From Aeromicrobium fastidiosum (lineage in GTDB: Bacteria; Actinomycetota; Actinomycetes; Propionibacteriales; Nocardioidaceae), in contig NZ_JAGIOG010000001.1 of assembly GCF_017876595.1 (NCBI RefSeq), positions 558,001 to 622,000 of the forward strand: a stretch of 64,000 nt of DNA. The letters run 5' to 3'. Both the position numbers and the translations under genes were made by a program. Shown here in pieces: positions 35,647-44,054 of this stretch. Every line of letters starts with the position of its first letter. The first letter of the stretch is position 1. Under the pieces are notes generated by a model that was not told the origin of the DNA, ran no database searches, and was given only the letters and a program-made list of their open reading frames with translations.

Positions 35647-35692
35647 GCGCCGAGCATAACGAGAAGGCCTGATCGGCCGGGCCGACGTGCCC

Positions 35693-35698
35693 TAGATT
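35693..35698 (+). promoter_or_regulatory. -10 element of the methyltransferase/NuoD unit
   Basis: TAGATT ends six bases before the GTG start at 35705, the arrangement seen in actinobacterial leaderless genes (TAnnnT, then transcription starting at the first codon). It would drive the three overlapping genes 35705-39248. Confidence 0.5.
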
Positions 35699-35704
35699 GG
35701 CGGC

Positions 35705-36634
35705 GTGACGGCGCACCGGGTCTCGTGGCGGACGGCGTGGGAGACCGCGCTCTACGGCGACGACGGCTTCTTCCGCACGTCCGCGCCGGTCGACCACTTC
35801 CGCACCAGCGCCCACGTCGGGACGTTCGCGGAGGCCGTGGCCGAGCTGGCCCGGCAGGTCGGTGCCTGCACCGTCGTCGACCTCGGGTCGGGCCGCGGCG
35901 AGCTGCTCGTGGCCCTGCGCCCTCTCCTCGGGCAGGACGTCGAGCTGATCGGCGTCGAGGTCGCCGACCGTCCGGCCGACCTGCCGGACGACATCGCCTG
36001 GACGACCGAGCTGCCCGCGCGCGTCGATGGCCTCCTGGTCGCCAACGAGTGGCTCGACAACCTGCCGTGCACCGTCGTCGAGCGCGCCGACGACGGCACC
36101 GTGCGCGAAGTGCTGGTCGACCCGGCGACGGGCGACGAGACCCTCGGCGACGTGCACGACTCGGCCTGGCTCCGGCGCTGGTGGCCGCTCTCGACGCCCG
36201 GCGAGCGCGCCGAGGACGGCGGCCCCCGCGACGCCGCGTGGGCCGATGCGGTCGCCCGGGTCGACGGTGTGGCGATCGCGATCGACTACGGCCACCTGCG
36301 CGGCGACCGGCCGCCCTTCGGCACGGTGCGCTCGTACGCGGGCGGCCGCGAGGTCGACGTGCGGCTCGACGGCAGCCGCGACGTGACGGCCGACGTCGCG
36401 GTCGACGCCGTGGCCGACGCGGTCGGTGGCCGGCTCGTGCGCCAGCGGGACGCGCTCGCCGAGCTGGGCGTCGACGGCGGGCGTCCGCCGATCCAGCTCG
36501 CCCACGACGATCCCGCGGCGTACGTCCGCGCCCTGTCCCGGGCCGGCGAGGCCGCCGAGCTGACGGCGCGGGGCGGCCTGGGCGACTTCTGGTGGGTCGT
36601 CACCGACACCCGCATGGAAGGATCGGCCCCATGA
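35705..36634 (+). CDS. MidA/NDUFAF7-like SAM-dependent methyltransferase
   Basis: A 309-residue member of the DUF185/MidA group, whose mitochondrial homologue NDUFAF7 dimethylates an arginine of the NuoD-type (49-kDa, NDUFS2) subunit of complex I. The SAM-binding [10 protein letters not shown] lies at residues 58-67 and the diagnostic ANEWLDNLP (family NEFxDALP) near residues 113-122. [10 protein letters not shown] near residue 198 and the late HDDPAAY are also family-like. GTG start after a TAGATT element. The stop overlaps the next ATG, and the second gene downstream is a NuoD. Methylation of that NuoD is an attractive inference. Confidence 0.8.
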   Translation: MTAHRVSWRTAWETALYGDDGFFRTSAPVDHFRTSAHVGTFAEAVAELARQVGACTVVDLGSGRGELLVALRPLLGQDVELIGVEVADRPADLPDDIAWTTELPARVDGLLVANEWLDNLPCTVVERADDGTVREVLVDPATGDETLGDVHDSAWLRRWWPLSTPGERAEDGGPRDAAWADAVARVDGVAIAIDYGHLRGDRPPFGTVRSYAGGREVDVRLDGSRDVTADVAVDAVADAVGGRLVRQRDALAELGVDGGRPPIQLAHDDPAAYVRALSRAGEAAELTARGGLGDFWWVVTDTRMEGSAP

Positions 36635-38094
36635 GCCGCTTGCTGATCCGGTCCGGCAAGGACCCGTTCACCCCCGTCGTGGCCGAGTCGACCCTGACGC
36701 AGGACGTCTTCAACAGCAACAGCGGCAACTACCTGTTCCAGCACTCGATGTGGAAGACCCTGTCGGTCGACGGCGCCGAGCTCGTCTCCAACTCGACGCT
36801 GTCCGAGCGGGTGCCCCCGGAGCCGGGCGACGCGGCCCGCGTCAACGCCGAGTTCGACCACTTCGTCATCCCGATGGCCAATGCGTTCCGCGCCGAGTTC
36901 GCACCACGGCTCGACCGGCTCTCCGAGCTGCTCGAGGGCCTCAAGATCCCGGTCACGGTCACCGGCATCGGCGCCCAGGCGCCGCACGGGCACGGCATCG
37001 AGGCCCTCGCACCGGTCAACGACACGGTCAAGAAGTTCGTCGGCCTCGTGCTCGATCGCTCGGCGTCGATCGGCGTGCGCGGCGAGTTCACCCGGTCGTA
37101 CCTGCTGAGCCTCGGCTTCCCCGACTCCTCGATCGACGTCATCGGCTGCCCCTCGCTGTTCCTGCACGGCCGCGACTTCCGGGTCGACAAGCGCGTCGAC
37201 GCGATCGGGGACGACAGCCCGCTCGCGCTCAACCTGACGCCGGAGGTGCCGGGCATCGGGGCCTTCGCGACGACCCAGGCCGAGCGCCACCCCCACCTGA
37301 CCTACATCGGCCAGGACGCCCACGACCTGCGGATGCTGCTGTGGGGCGTCCCGTTCCCGCACGTCCACGACCCACTCGTGCCGGTGCACCTCGACCACCC
37401 GCTCTACCAGCAGGACCGCATCCGGCTGTTCCTCGACACCTGGCCCTGGTACGACTTCATGGCGACGCAGCACTTCGCCTACGGCACCCGGTTCCACGGC
37501 AACGTCGCGGCGCTGCTGGGCGGAACGCCGGCGCACCTGCTGGCCCACGACTCACGCACCCTCGAGCTGGCCGAGCACCACCGCATGCCGTACACGCTGA
37601 CCCCGTCGTTCGAGGCCGACGTGCGCGCCGACGAGCTGTACGCCGCGACCGACATGACCGAGTTCAACGCCGAGCTGCCCCACGGCTTCGACCGGTTCAC
37701 GGCGTTCCTCGACCGCAACGGGCTCGACCACATCTGGGCCGAGGGCAGCGGCACCGGGACGTTCGAGGCCGACCTCGCGGCGGCGACCTTCCCGCCTCCG
37801 GTGCACCCGCTCGTCGCGGGCGACGGACACGAGATCGCCTCGCGCCTGCAGTGGCTGCGCGACGGCATGGTGCTCGACATCACGCGTCATCCGCAGGCCT
37901 ACCGGCAGCCGTGGGAGCACCCAGTCTGGAGCGGCGCGGGCAGCCGGCATGCCCGACTCCACGCCAAGGTGCAGCGCCAGGCCGGCGAGATCGAGACCCT
38001 CTACGCCCGTCTCGAGCTGGTCGAGCGGGGCTCGCCCTACATCGCGCTGCGCCGCGTCGGTCGCTGGCTCAAGCGGCTGCTCGGCCGCTCATGA
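36631..38094 (+). CDS. Polysaccharide pyruvyl transferase-like protein
   Basis: A 487-residue protein. Residues ~90-310 carry the pyruvyl-transferase-type GT-B features: GIGAQAPHG near residue 113, [17 protein letters not shown] near residue 149, [10 protein letters not shown] near residue 171, and the conserved [17 protein letters not shown] near residue 287. C-terminally, ~60 residues form a basic helix with coiled-coil character ([26 protein letters not shown]) ending [11 protein letters not shown], which could bind membrane. It overlaps the methyltransferase before it and the NuoD after it by four bases each, an unexpected partner for a respiratory subunit. Together with the glycosyltransferase at 34180 it suggests surface glycan work. 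Confidence 0.75.
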   Translation: MSRLLIRSGKDPFTPVVAESTLTQDVFNSNSGNYLFQHSMWKTLSVDGAELVSNSTLSERVPPEPGDAARVNAEFDHFVIPMANAFRAEFAPRLDRLSELLEGLKIPVTVTGIGAQAPHGHGIEALAPVNDTVKKFVGLVLDRSASIGVRGEFTRSYLLSLGFPDSSIDVIGCPSLFLHGRDFRVDKRVDAIGDDSPLALNLTPEVPGIGAFATTQAERHPHLTYIGQDAHDLRMLLWGVPFPHVHDPLVPVHLDHPLYQQDRIRLFLDTWPWYDFMATQHFAYGTRFHGNVAALLGGTPAHLLAHDSRTLELAEHHRMPYTLTPSFEADVRADELYAATDMTEFNAELPHGFDRFTAFLDRNGLDHIWAEGSGTGTFEADLAAATFPPPVHPLVAGDGHEIASRLQWLRDGMVLDITRHPQAYRQPWEHPVWSGAGSRHARLHAKVQRQAGEIETLYARLELVERGSPYIALRRVGRWLKRLLGRS

Positions 38095-39248
38095 CCGAGG
38101 TCACCGCCAGCGTCGGGTCTGGAGGACCGGGCACGGGCTTCGCCACGACCGACATGGTGCTCAACATCGGGCCGCAGCACCCCGCGACCCACGGCGTGCT
38201 GCGCCTGCGCCTGACGCTGGACGGTGAGCGCGTCAAGGCCTGCGAGCCGATCATCGGCTACATGCACCGGGGCGTCGAGAAGCTCTTCGAGGTGCGCGAC
38301 TACCGGCAGATCATCGTGCTGGCCAACCGCCACGACTGGCTCAGCGCCTTCTCGTCCGAGCTCGGCGTCGCCCTGGCCGTCGAGGACATGCTCGGCATGG
38401 AGGTACCCGAGCGGGCCACCTGGATCCGCACCCTGCTGGCCGAGCTCAACCGCGTGCTCAACCACCTGATGTTCCTCGGCTCCTACCCGCTCGAGCTCGG
38501 CGCGATCACGCCGATCTTCTACGCGTTCCGCGAGCGCGAGACGATCCAGGAGGTCATGGAGGAGGTCTCCGGCGGGCGGATGCACTACATGTTCAACCGC
38601 GTCGGCGGCCTCAAGGAGGACATCCCCGCCGGGTGGACCGGACGCGCGTCGGCCGCGATCGCGACGGTGCGCTCGCGACTCGACGAGCTCGAGCAGCTGA
38701 TCCTGGGCAACGAGATCTTCCGGGCCCGCACGGTCGGCATCGGCGTGCTGTCGCCCGAGCTGGTGCAGGCCTACGGCGTCTCCGGACCCATCGCCCGGGC
38801 CTCCGGCCTCGACCTCGACCTGCGCCGCGACGAGCCCTACCTGGCCTACGGCGAGCTGCAGGACGTCCTGCGGGTGCCGGTGCGCACCGAGGGCGACTGC
38901 CACGCCCGGTTCGCGGTGCTGCTCGAGCAGACCAAGGTGTCGCTCGACCTCGCCGGCGCCTGCCTGGCCCGGCTCGCCGAGCTCGCGCCCGGACCCGTCA
39001 ACGTCCGACTGCCGAAGATCCTCAAGGCCCCCGAGGGATCGACGTACGTCTGGACCGAGAACCCGCTGGGCCTCAACGGCTACTACCTCGTGTCGCGCGG
39101 CGAGAAGACCCCGTGGCGGCTCAAGCTGCGCACCGCGTCGTTCAACAACGTGGCGGTGCTGCCCGAGATCGTGGCGGGCACCGTCGTGGCCGACCTCGTC
39201 GCGATCCTGGGGTCGATGTTCTTCGTCGTCGGCGACATCGACAAGTAG
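38091..39248 (+). CDS. Orphan NuoD-type NADH-quinone oxidoreductase subunit
   Basis: A 385-residue NuoD/49-kDa-like protein without any other nuo gene nearby. The N-terminal [13 protein letters not shown] (residues 28-40, His30 and His34), [11 protein letters not shown] (Arg60, the position methylated in mitochondrial NDUFS2) and the C-terminal FFVVGDIDK are conserved. In canonical NuoD the quinone-binding Tyr sits in RLDYVS. Here the aligned segment is RHDWLS, so Trp83 replaces Tyr while Arg80 is kept. It is therefore likely a paralogue with a different or modified partner complex, for example a membrane hydrogenase-like or F420H2/ferredoxin system. It is coupled to the two genes before it. 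Confidence 0.85.
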   Translation: MTEVTASVGSGGPGTGFATTDMVLNIGPQHPATHGVLRLRLTLDGERVKACEPIIGYMHRGVEKLFEVRDYRQIIVLANRHDWLSAFSSELGVALAVEDMLGMEVPERATWIRTLLAELNRVLNHLMFLGSYPLELGAITPIFYAFRERETIQEVMEEVSGGRMHYMFNRVGGLKEDIPAGWTGRASAAIATVRSRLDELEQLILGNEIFRARTVGIGVLSPELVQAYGVSGPIARASGLDLDLRRDEPYLAYGELQDVLRVPVRTEGDCHARFAVLLEQTKVSLDLAGACLARLAELAPGPVNVRLPKILKAPEGSTYVWTENPLGLNGYYLVSRGEKTPWRLKLRTASFNNVAVLPEIVAGTVVADLVAILGSMFFVVGDIDK

Positions 39249-39270
39249 CCGGCTGCCGGTGGGGCTGCGG

Positions 39271-39933
39271 TCAGACCAGCCCGTGCTCGTGGGCGAACAC
39301 CACGATCTGCACGCGGTCGCGAAGGTCGAGCTTGCGCAGGATCGCTCCCACGTGGGTCTTGACGGTCGACTCGCTGAGGAACAGGCGACCCGACACCTCT
39401 GCGTTGCTGAGGCCGGCGGCCAGCAGCACGAAGATCTCCTGCTCCTTGGTGGTCAGCTCGCGGTAGCCGGCCGGCACGGGCGTCCGGCTGCGGAACCGGC
39501 CCTCCATCAGCGACGTGAGGTCGTCGGGCGCGAGCACCGCGTTGCCCGCGTGCACCGTGCGGATCGCATCGGTCAGCATCGCAGGGGTGGCGTCCTTGAG
39601 CAGGAACCCACTGGCCCCGTAGCGGATCGCCGTCGCGGCGCGGTCGTCGAGGTTGAACGTCGTCAGCACCACGACGCGCACGGGACGGGTGCGGGCCGCT
39701 GCCCGCGCCGGCGAGAAGATCTGGCGCGTCGCCTCGACACCGTCGAGCTCAGGCATGCGGATGTCCATCAGCACGACGTCGGGCGCGAGCTCGTCGACCA
39801 GTCGCACGCCCTCGATGCCGTCGGCAGCCGACCCGACGACCTCCATGTCGTCGTGGGCGTCGATGATGATGCCGACCCCCGTTCGGAACAGCTCCTGGTC
39901 GTCGACCAGCACGACGCGGACGGGGATGGTCAT
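39271..39933 (-). CDS. NarL/LuxR-family response regulator
   Basis: A 220-residue two-domain regulator. The receiver domain has the acidic pair in LVDDQEL (about residues 9-15), the phospho-acceptor Asp in VVLMDIRMP (about residues 53-61) and the conserved Thr/Lys positions in VVLTTF and GFLLKD. The C-terminal LuxR helix-turn-helix reads LTTKEQEIFVLLAAGLSNAEVSGRLFLSESTVKTHV (about residues 152-187, abbreviated). The ATG overlaps the kinase stop (ATGA). It converges with the NuoD gene with a 22-base gap. Target genes are not evident, although the D-Ala ligase unit lies just upstream on the same strand. Confidence 0.93.
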   Translation of the reverse strand: MTIPVRVVLVDDQELFRTGVGIIIDAHDDMEVVGSAADGIEGVRLVDELAPDVVLMDIRMPELDGVEATRQIFSPARAAARTRPVRVVVLTTFNLDDRAATAIRYGASGFLLKDATPAMLTDAIRTVHAGNAVLAPDDLTSLMEGRFRSRTPVPAGYRELTTKEQEIFVLLAAGLSNAEVSGRLFLSESTVKTHVGAILRKLDLRDRVQIVVFAHEHGLV

Positions 39934-41198
39934 GACCCCACCCTGTCAGCTCCTGGACGCAGCGGGATCCACGCGGTCGCGGTCCACGACGGCACCCCGT
40001 CCCGCTGCCGCCGGCGCGTGTCGAGCCGGCCACCGACCGACTCGAGCCGTCGCCGCATGCCCGGGAGCCCCAAGCCCTCGCCGAGGGGCCCGGAGCCCGC
40101 CGCACCGTCGACGACGTTGTCGACCTCGAGCCGCAGGTCGTCGTGCCACTGGCGGTCGACGTGGATCGGCTCGCCGCGTCGCCCGTGCTTGAGCGCATTG
40201 GTCAGCATCTCCTGCAGCACCCGGAAGGCGATGACGTCGAGATCTGGCGGGAGCGGGCGGGGCGTCCCCGACACCGAGCCGACGACCTCGTGCCCCGAGG
40301 CCTCGACGCCCTCGAGCAGGCGGTCGAGACCACCCTCGGGCAGGCTCACGGTCAGGGCGGAGTCGCTCGTGCTGGCGAGCACCCGCCGGACGTCCTGCAG
40401 CGACTCGCGGGCGGACCCGGCGATCGCCGCGAGGGTCTGCTTGACGCGGGCGACGTCGTCGTCGGGCAGGAACTGGGCCGACTCGGCCTGCGCCAGGATG
40501 ACCGCGAGGGAGTGGCCGACGACGTCGTGCACGTCGCGGGCCAACGCCGCCTGGTCGGCCCGCAGCCGGGCGACCTCCTCGGCCGCGAGCTGCTGCTGCT
40601 CGGCCTGCTCGCGGCCCGTGCGGGCGACCGCGGTCTCGGCTCGCGACGTCACGCGCACGCGCAGCAGCAGACCTACGAGCCACGGCAGCACGAGCGGCAT
40701 CAGCGCCACGAGGGCGATCAGTACGCCCTGCGACGCCACGATGTCGCCGCGCAGCAGCACGCCTTGGCCGATGATGTCGGTGATGACGTAGGGCCGGGCG
40801 AGGACGTAGAGCGCGCCCGCGAGCATGCCGACGGGGATCGACAGTCCACTGACCCACAGCGTCGCGGTGCTGCCGTGGCGTGCCGCGCCATAGGCCACCA
40901 GCGCGACCGCCAGCTCGGCGTAGACCAGGTTGACACCGTCGGCGAGCTGGTAGAAGCAAGTCAGCCACACCCCGGCGAGCGCGACGTGGGGCGCCGCCCG
41001 GTAGAGGCTGGCCGCGACCGCGAAGCAGACGGTGAGCAGGAGCCTGTCGCTCTCGGACGACATGGAGTAGCCGTCCGGGGCCACGATGGTCCAGACGCCG
41101 ACCACCAGCACCGCCAGGCCGATCGCCGCGTCAGGGGCCCACCGGCGGGCGACGGTCAGCGTGTCGATGGCGGGGCCTCCTGCCGGGTGTGGGCGCAC
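39930..41198 (-). CDS. NarL-type sensor histidine kinase
   Basis: A 422-residue kinase starting from a GTG at 41198. Residues ~15-160 hold about five hydrophobic helices that form a membrane sensor without a clear extracellular domain. Then comes a coiled coil (RTGREQAEQQQLAAEEVARLRADQAALA), a HisKA_3 dimerisation domain with the phospho-acceptor His in ARDVHDVVGHSLAV near residue 222, and an HATPase with LQEMLTNALKHGR (N-box) near residue 335 and GLGLPGMRRRLESVGG near residue 383. It overlaps its response regulator. The signal is unknown. It is not of the VanS class. Confidence 0.92.
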   Translation of the reverse strand: MRPHPAGGPAIDTLTVARRWAPDAAIGLAVLVVGVWTIVAPDGYSMSSESDRLLLTVCFAVAASLYRAAPHVALAGVWLTCFYQLADGVNLVYAELAVALVAYGAARHGSTATLWVSGLSIPVGMLAGALYVLARPYVITDIIGQGVLLRGDIVASQGVLIALVALMPLVLPWLVGLLLRVRVTSRAETAVARTGREQAEQQQLAAEEVARLRADQAALARDVHDVVGHSLAVILAQAESAQFLPDDDVARVKQTLAAIAGSARESLQDVRRVLASTSDSALTVSLPEGGLDRLLEGVEASGHEVVGSVSGTPRPLPPDLDVIAFRVLQEMLTNALKHGRRGEPIHVDRQWHDDLRLEVDNVVDGAAGSGPLGEGLGLPGMRRRLESVGGRLDTRRRQRDGVPSWTATAWIPLRPGADRVGS

Positions 41199-41241
41199 AT
41201 GTCATGGCCATCGAACCACGATGGGAGGCTCCCGGTGCCTG

Positions 41242-42213
41242 TCACCGCGCCACCGCCTCGTCTACCAGGGCCGCGAGCAGCTCGGGGTAGGGCATCCCAG
41301 CGGCGGCGAACATCTTCGGGACCTGCGACTGCTCGGTCAGGCCCGGCATCGTGTTGACCTCGTTGAGCACCCAGCCACGGCTCGTCGCGAAGAAGTCGAT
41401 GCGCGCCACCCCGGCGCAGCCCAGCGCGTCGAACATGGCGACGGCGTGGGTCCGCAGCTGCTCCAGGCTGATGTCGTCGAGGAGCGCGGGCAGCCTGAAG
41501 TCGGCGGCCCCGTCGTACTTCGTGGTGGTGTCGAACAGTCGTCCGTCGGGCACGACGATCTCGAGCGGCGGGCCGACGACCCGGCCCCCGTCCGGTGTCG
41601 CCAACACCGCGACGTCGATCTCGCGGCCCGTCACGACCTCCTCGACCAGCACGCGGTCGTCCAGCAGCAGCGCCGCCGCGATCGCGGGTGCCAGGTCGGC
41701 GGCATCGGTCACGAGCGAGAGCCCGTGGCTCGACCCGGCGGCGATCGGCTTGACCACGACGGGTCCCCCGAACCGCAGCGCCGCCGCCGTGGCGGAGGTG
41801 ACGACCGTCCCGGCCGCCGTGCCGATGCCCAACGAGGCGGCCACGAGCTTGGTGGCGACCTTGTCCATCGCGAGCGCACCGGCACGCAGCGGCGACCCGG
41901 CGCAGGGGACGCCGGTCAGGTCGCACAGCGCCGCCAGCGTGCCGTCCTCGCCGTGAGGACCGTGCACGACCGGCACCACGACGTCGCACCCGCCGAGCAG
42001 GTCGACCGCCCGTGCCAGCGAGACCGCGACCGAGGGACCCAGCGACGCCCCGCCCGCTGTGCTCCAGCGCCCGTCCCGGCCGATCGTCAGGGCCAGGACC
42101 TCGAAGCGGGCGGGATCGAGCGAGCCCGCCACGGACGCCGCCGACGCCAGGGACACGTCGTGCTCGCAGCTCGCACCTCCTCCCACGACCGCGACCCGCG
42201 TGCGCCGCGTCAT
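41242..42213 (-). CDS. D-alanine-D-alanine ligase family protein
   Basis: A 323-residue ATP-grasp ligase. Glu17 in SCEHDVSLA, Ser161-Ser162 in AGSSHGLS, the omega-loop pair Lys232-Tyr233 in TTTKYDG, and the metal ligands Glu285/Asn287 in LNEVNTMPG are kept, so D-Ala activation is expected and a VanA-type D-lactate ligase is unlikely. The second-subsite residue that is Leu in E. coli DdlB (SLVP) is Gln297 here (SQVP). The ATG overlaps the racemase stop. This could be the cell's only Ddl or a specialised paralogue acting with the VanX-like enzyme; the murein cluster is not here. Confidence 0.9.
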   Translation of the reverse strand: MTRRTRVAVVGGGASCEHDVSLASAASVAGSLDPARFEVLALTIGRDGRWSTAGGASLGPSVAVSLARAVDLLGGCDVVVPVVHGPHGEDGTLAALCDLTGVPCAGSPLRAGALAMDKVATKLVAASLGIGTAAGTVVTSATAAALRFGGPVVVKPIAAGSSHGLSLVTDAADLAPAIAAALLLDDRVLVEEVVTGREIDVAVLATPDGGRVVGPPLEIVVPDGRLFDTTTKYDGAADFRLPALLDDISLEQLRTHAVAMFDALGCAGVARIDFFATSRGWVLNEVNTMPGLTEQSQVPKMFAAAGMPYPELLAALVDEAVAR

Positions 42214-43337
42214 CGGACGACCCGCTGCACGCGGTGGCCGATGCCGGTGAGGATCTCGTGCTCGATCGTGCCGGCCCAGGCGGCCCACTCGGCGGCGGTC
42301 GGCTCGCCCGTGCCACCCAGGCCTCCCGGGCCGAGGACGACCGCGACGTCTCCGGGCCGGACGGGCAGATCGCCCACGTCGACGACGACCTGGTCCATCG
42401 AGATCGTCCCGACGACGGGCGCCCGTCGTCCGCGCAGGAGCACCTCGGCGCGCCCGGAGGCGGCGCGGGGCAGCCCGTCCGCGTAGCCGAGCGGCAGCAG
42501 CGCCAGCCGCGTCGCGGTCGGCGTCGACCACGTGCCGCCGTAGCCGACGGGGGTCCCGGCGGCGACGTCGCGCACCGTCACGACGGGTGCCGTGAGGGTC
42601 ATGGTGGGCCGTAGGCCGGCCCGGCCCGTCGGGTCGATGCCGTACAGGCCGGCACCGACCCGGCACAGCTCGAGGTGCGTGTCCGGATGGTCGAGCAGCG
42701 CCCCGGTCGCCGCCAGGTGACGGACGCGCGGGCGCAGGCCCACGGAGCGCGCCACGTCGACCCCGTGGCCGAACCGCGCCAGGCCGTCCGCGACCTCGCC
42801 GGCACCGCCCAGGTGCCCCATGACGCCCACGACGTCCACGAACCCCTGCCGCTCGAGGTCGTGCGCACGACGGCAGAGCGCCAGCCACTCCGCGGGGCTC
42901 GCGCCGTCACGGGCCATGCCGACGTCGAGGTGCAGGTGCACGCGCGCCCGGACGCCCGCCGTCTCGGCGGCACCCGCGACCAACGCCAGGTGGGCCGCGC
43001 CCGGCACGGCGAGGTCGATGCGGTGCCGCAGAGCCGTCGCGAAGTCGCCCGACAGCGGGTTGAGCCAGCTCAGGACGGGCGCCGTGATGCCGGCCTCCCG
43101 CAGCTGCACGGCCTCGACGATGCTCGTCACGCCGAGCCACGTGGCCCCGTGCGCCAGGGCCGTCCGGGCGACGGGCACCGCGCCGTGACCGAAGCCATCG
43201 GCCTTGACGACCGCCATGAGCTCACCGCCGGCTCGCACGGCGAGCACGCGGGTGTTGGCGGCCACCGCCCCGAGGTCGACCGTCGCCACCGGCGCCGTCG
43301 TGGTCGCCGTGTCGTGGCCGTGCAGCATCGTCGTCAT
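42210..43337 (-). CDS. Alanine racemase-family PLP enzyme
   Basis: A 375-residue fold-type III PLP racemase. Lys45 in MAVVKADGFGHG binds PLP. Tyr266 in VGYGGTW is the second catalytic base, and PLGYADGLPR and TISMDQ are conserved. Near the C-terminus the alanine racemase INYE motif reads IEHE, so the entrance Tyr (Tyr354 in the Geobacillus enzyme) is His360 here. That position is Asn in VanT serine racemases and controls substrate range. It overlaps the VanX-like gene before it and the ligase after it by four bases each, so D-amino acid supply and ligation are coupled. Alanine is the default substrate; serine is possible. Confidence 0.9.
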   Translation of the reverse strand: MTTMLHGHDTATTTAPVATVDLGAVAANTRVLAVRAGGELMAVVKADGFGHGAVPVARTALAHGATWLGVTSIVEAVQLREAGITAPVLSWLNPLSGDFATALRHRIDLAVPGAAHLALVAGAAETAGVRARVHLHLDVGMARDGASPAEWLALCRRAHDLERQGFVDVVGVMGHLGGAGEVADGLARFGHGVDVARSVGLRPRVRHLAATGALLDHPDTHLELCRVGAGLYGIDPTGRAGLRPTMTLTAPVVTVRDVAAGTPVGYGGTWSTPTATRLALLPLGYADGLPRAASGRAEVLLRGRRAPVVGTISMDQVVVDVGDLPVRPGDVAVVLGPGGLGGTGEPTAAEWAAWAGTIEHEILTGIGHRVQRVVR

Positions 43338-43954
43338 GCGGCGCTCGCGAGCCCGACGGGGCCGTACAGCGCCGCGGGAGCACCCGTCACGAGCGCCCAG
43401 TACCGGTCTCCGTAGCTCCAGTGCCACCACTCCGTCGGGTAGTTGACGAGACCGGCTGTGCCCAGCGCCTGCGCGAGGAGGCGACGGTGCGCGCGCACCT
43501 CGGCGGTCAGCCCGCGCGCGTCGAGGTAGCAGGCGCCGGCGCTCTGCTCGGGCGTCGCGTCGATCGGCGTGCCCATGTCGAGCTCGACGCCGTCGGGGCC
43601 GAGCAACGTCACGTCGACCGCGGCACCGGCCACGTGCGGAGCGACGTCGACCGGCGCGACGAACCGGCTGGTCAGCGTCGCCAGGTCGGCCGACGAGATG
43701 CCGGGGTGAATCGCGCGCAGCGACGACGCGTAGGTGTCGATGATCTCCTGCTGGACGAGGATGTCGCGCACCCCTTCGACAACGTGCAGCCGCAGGTGCG
43801 GGCCCAGGCCAAGCTGGGCACGGGCCAGGCGCGCGGCGAGCCCGGAGCGCACGAGCACCGTCCCGTCGCGGCCATCGGGGTGTGCCACCAGCGGCTCCGC
43901 GCACTCGTGCAGCGGTACGGCGCGGACACGGGGATCGCTCAGCAGGATCGTCAT
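43334..43954 (-). CDS. VanX-like D-Ala-D-Ala dipeptidase (M15D)
   Basis: A 206-residue zinc peptidase of the VanX group. The metal ligands His107 and Asp114 (APHVAGAAVDV) and His178, the base Glu175 (EWWH) and Arg63 (VEGVRDI) sit at VanX-like spacings. No signal peptide, so cytoplasmic action on free D-,D-dipeptides is expected. It begins a coupled operon with a racemase and a D-Ala ligase. The minus-strand promoter has TAGCGT six bases before the ATG. A role in dipeptide recycling or in swapping peptidoglycan termini can be imagined; the active site is intact. Confidence 0.9.
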   Translation of the reverse strand: MTILLSDPRVRAVPLHECAEPLVAHPDGRDGTVLVRSGLAARLARAQLGLGPHLRLHVVEGVRDILVQQEIIDTYASSLRAIHPGISSADLATLTSRFVAPVDVAPHVAGAAVDVTLLGPDGVELDMGTPIDATPEQSAGACYLDARGLTAEVRAHRRLLAQALGTAGLVNYPTEWWHWSYGDRYWALVTGAPAALYGPVGLASAA

Positions 43955-43960
43955 GCTCCG

Positions 43961-44048
43961 ACGCTATGAGCCAGCCATACCGCCCCACATCGTCCTGAGG
44001 TGCCGACCCGCTGTCCCCGAGGACGAGAGCAGCGGCACCACCTAGGCT
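43961..44048. promoter_or_regulatory. Back-to-back leaderless promoters of the VanX-like and DUF885 genes
   Basis: On the minus strand TAGCGT (43961-43966) ends six bases before the VanX-like ATG. On the plus strand TAGGCT (44043-44048) ends six bases before the DUF885 ATG. The two -10 elements face away from each other 76 bases apart, leaving room for shared control between. No palindrome of note was seen there. Confidence 0.5.
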
Positions 44049-44054
44049 CGGACC

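Noticed and set aside
34054..36630. Long upstream extension of the pyruvyltransferase-like frame
   Set aside because: It is antisense to the glycosyltransferase and overlaps the methyltransferase. The ATG at 36631 with its 4-base overlap is the credible start.
41242..42213. A D-Ala-D-Lac (VanA-like) ligase
   Set aside because: The omega-loop Lys-Tyr pair typical of D-Ala/D-Ser ligases is present (Lys232-Tyr233).
39271..43954. A full vancomycin-resistance operon with VanRS regulation
   Set aside because: The kinase and regulator are HisKA_3/LuxR (NarL type), not VanS/VanR, and no VanH is present. Only the dipeptidase-racemase-ligase similarity is kept.
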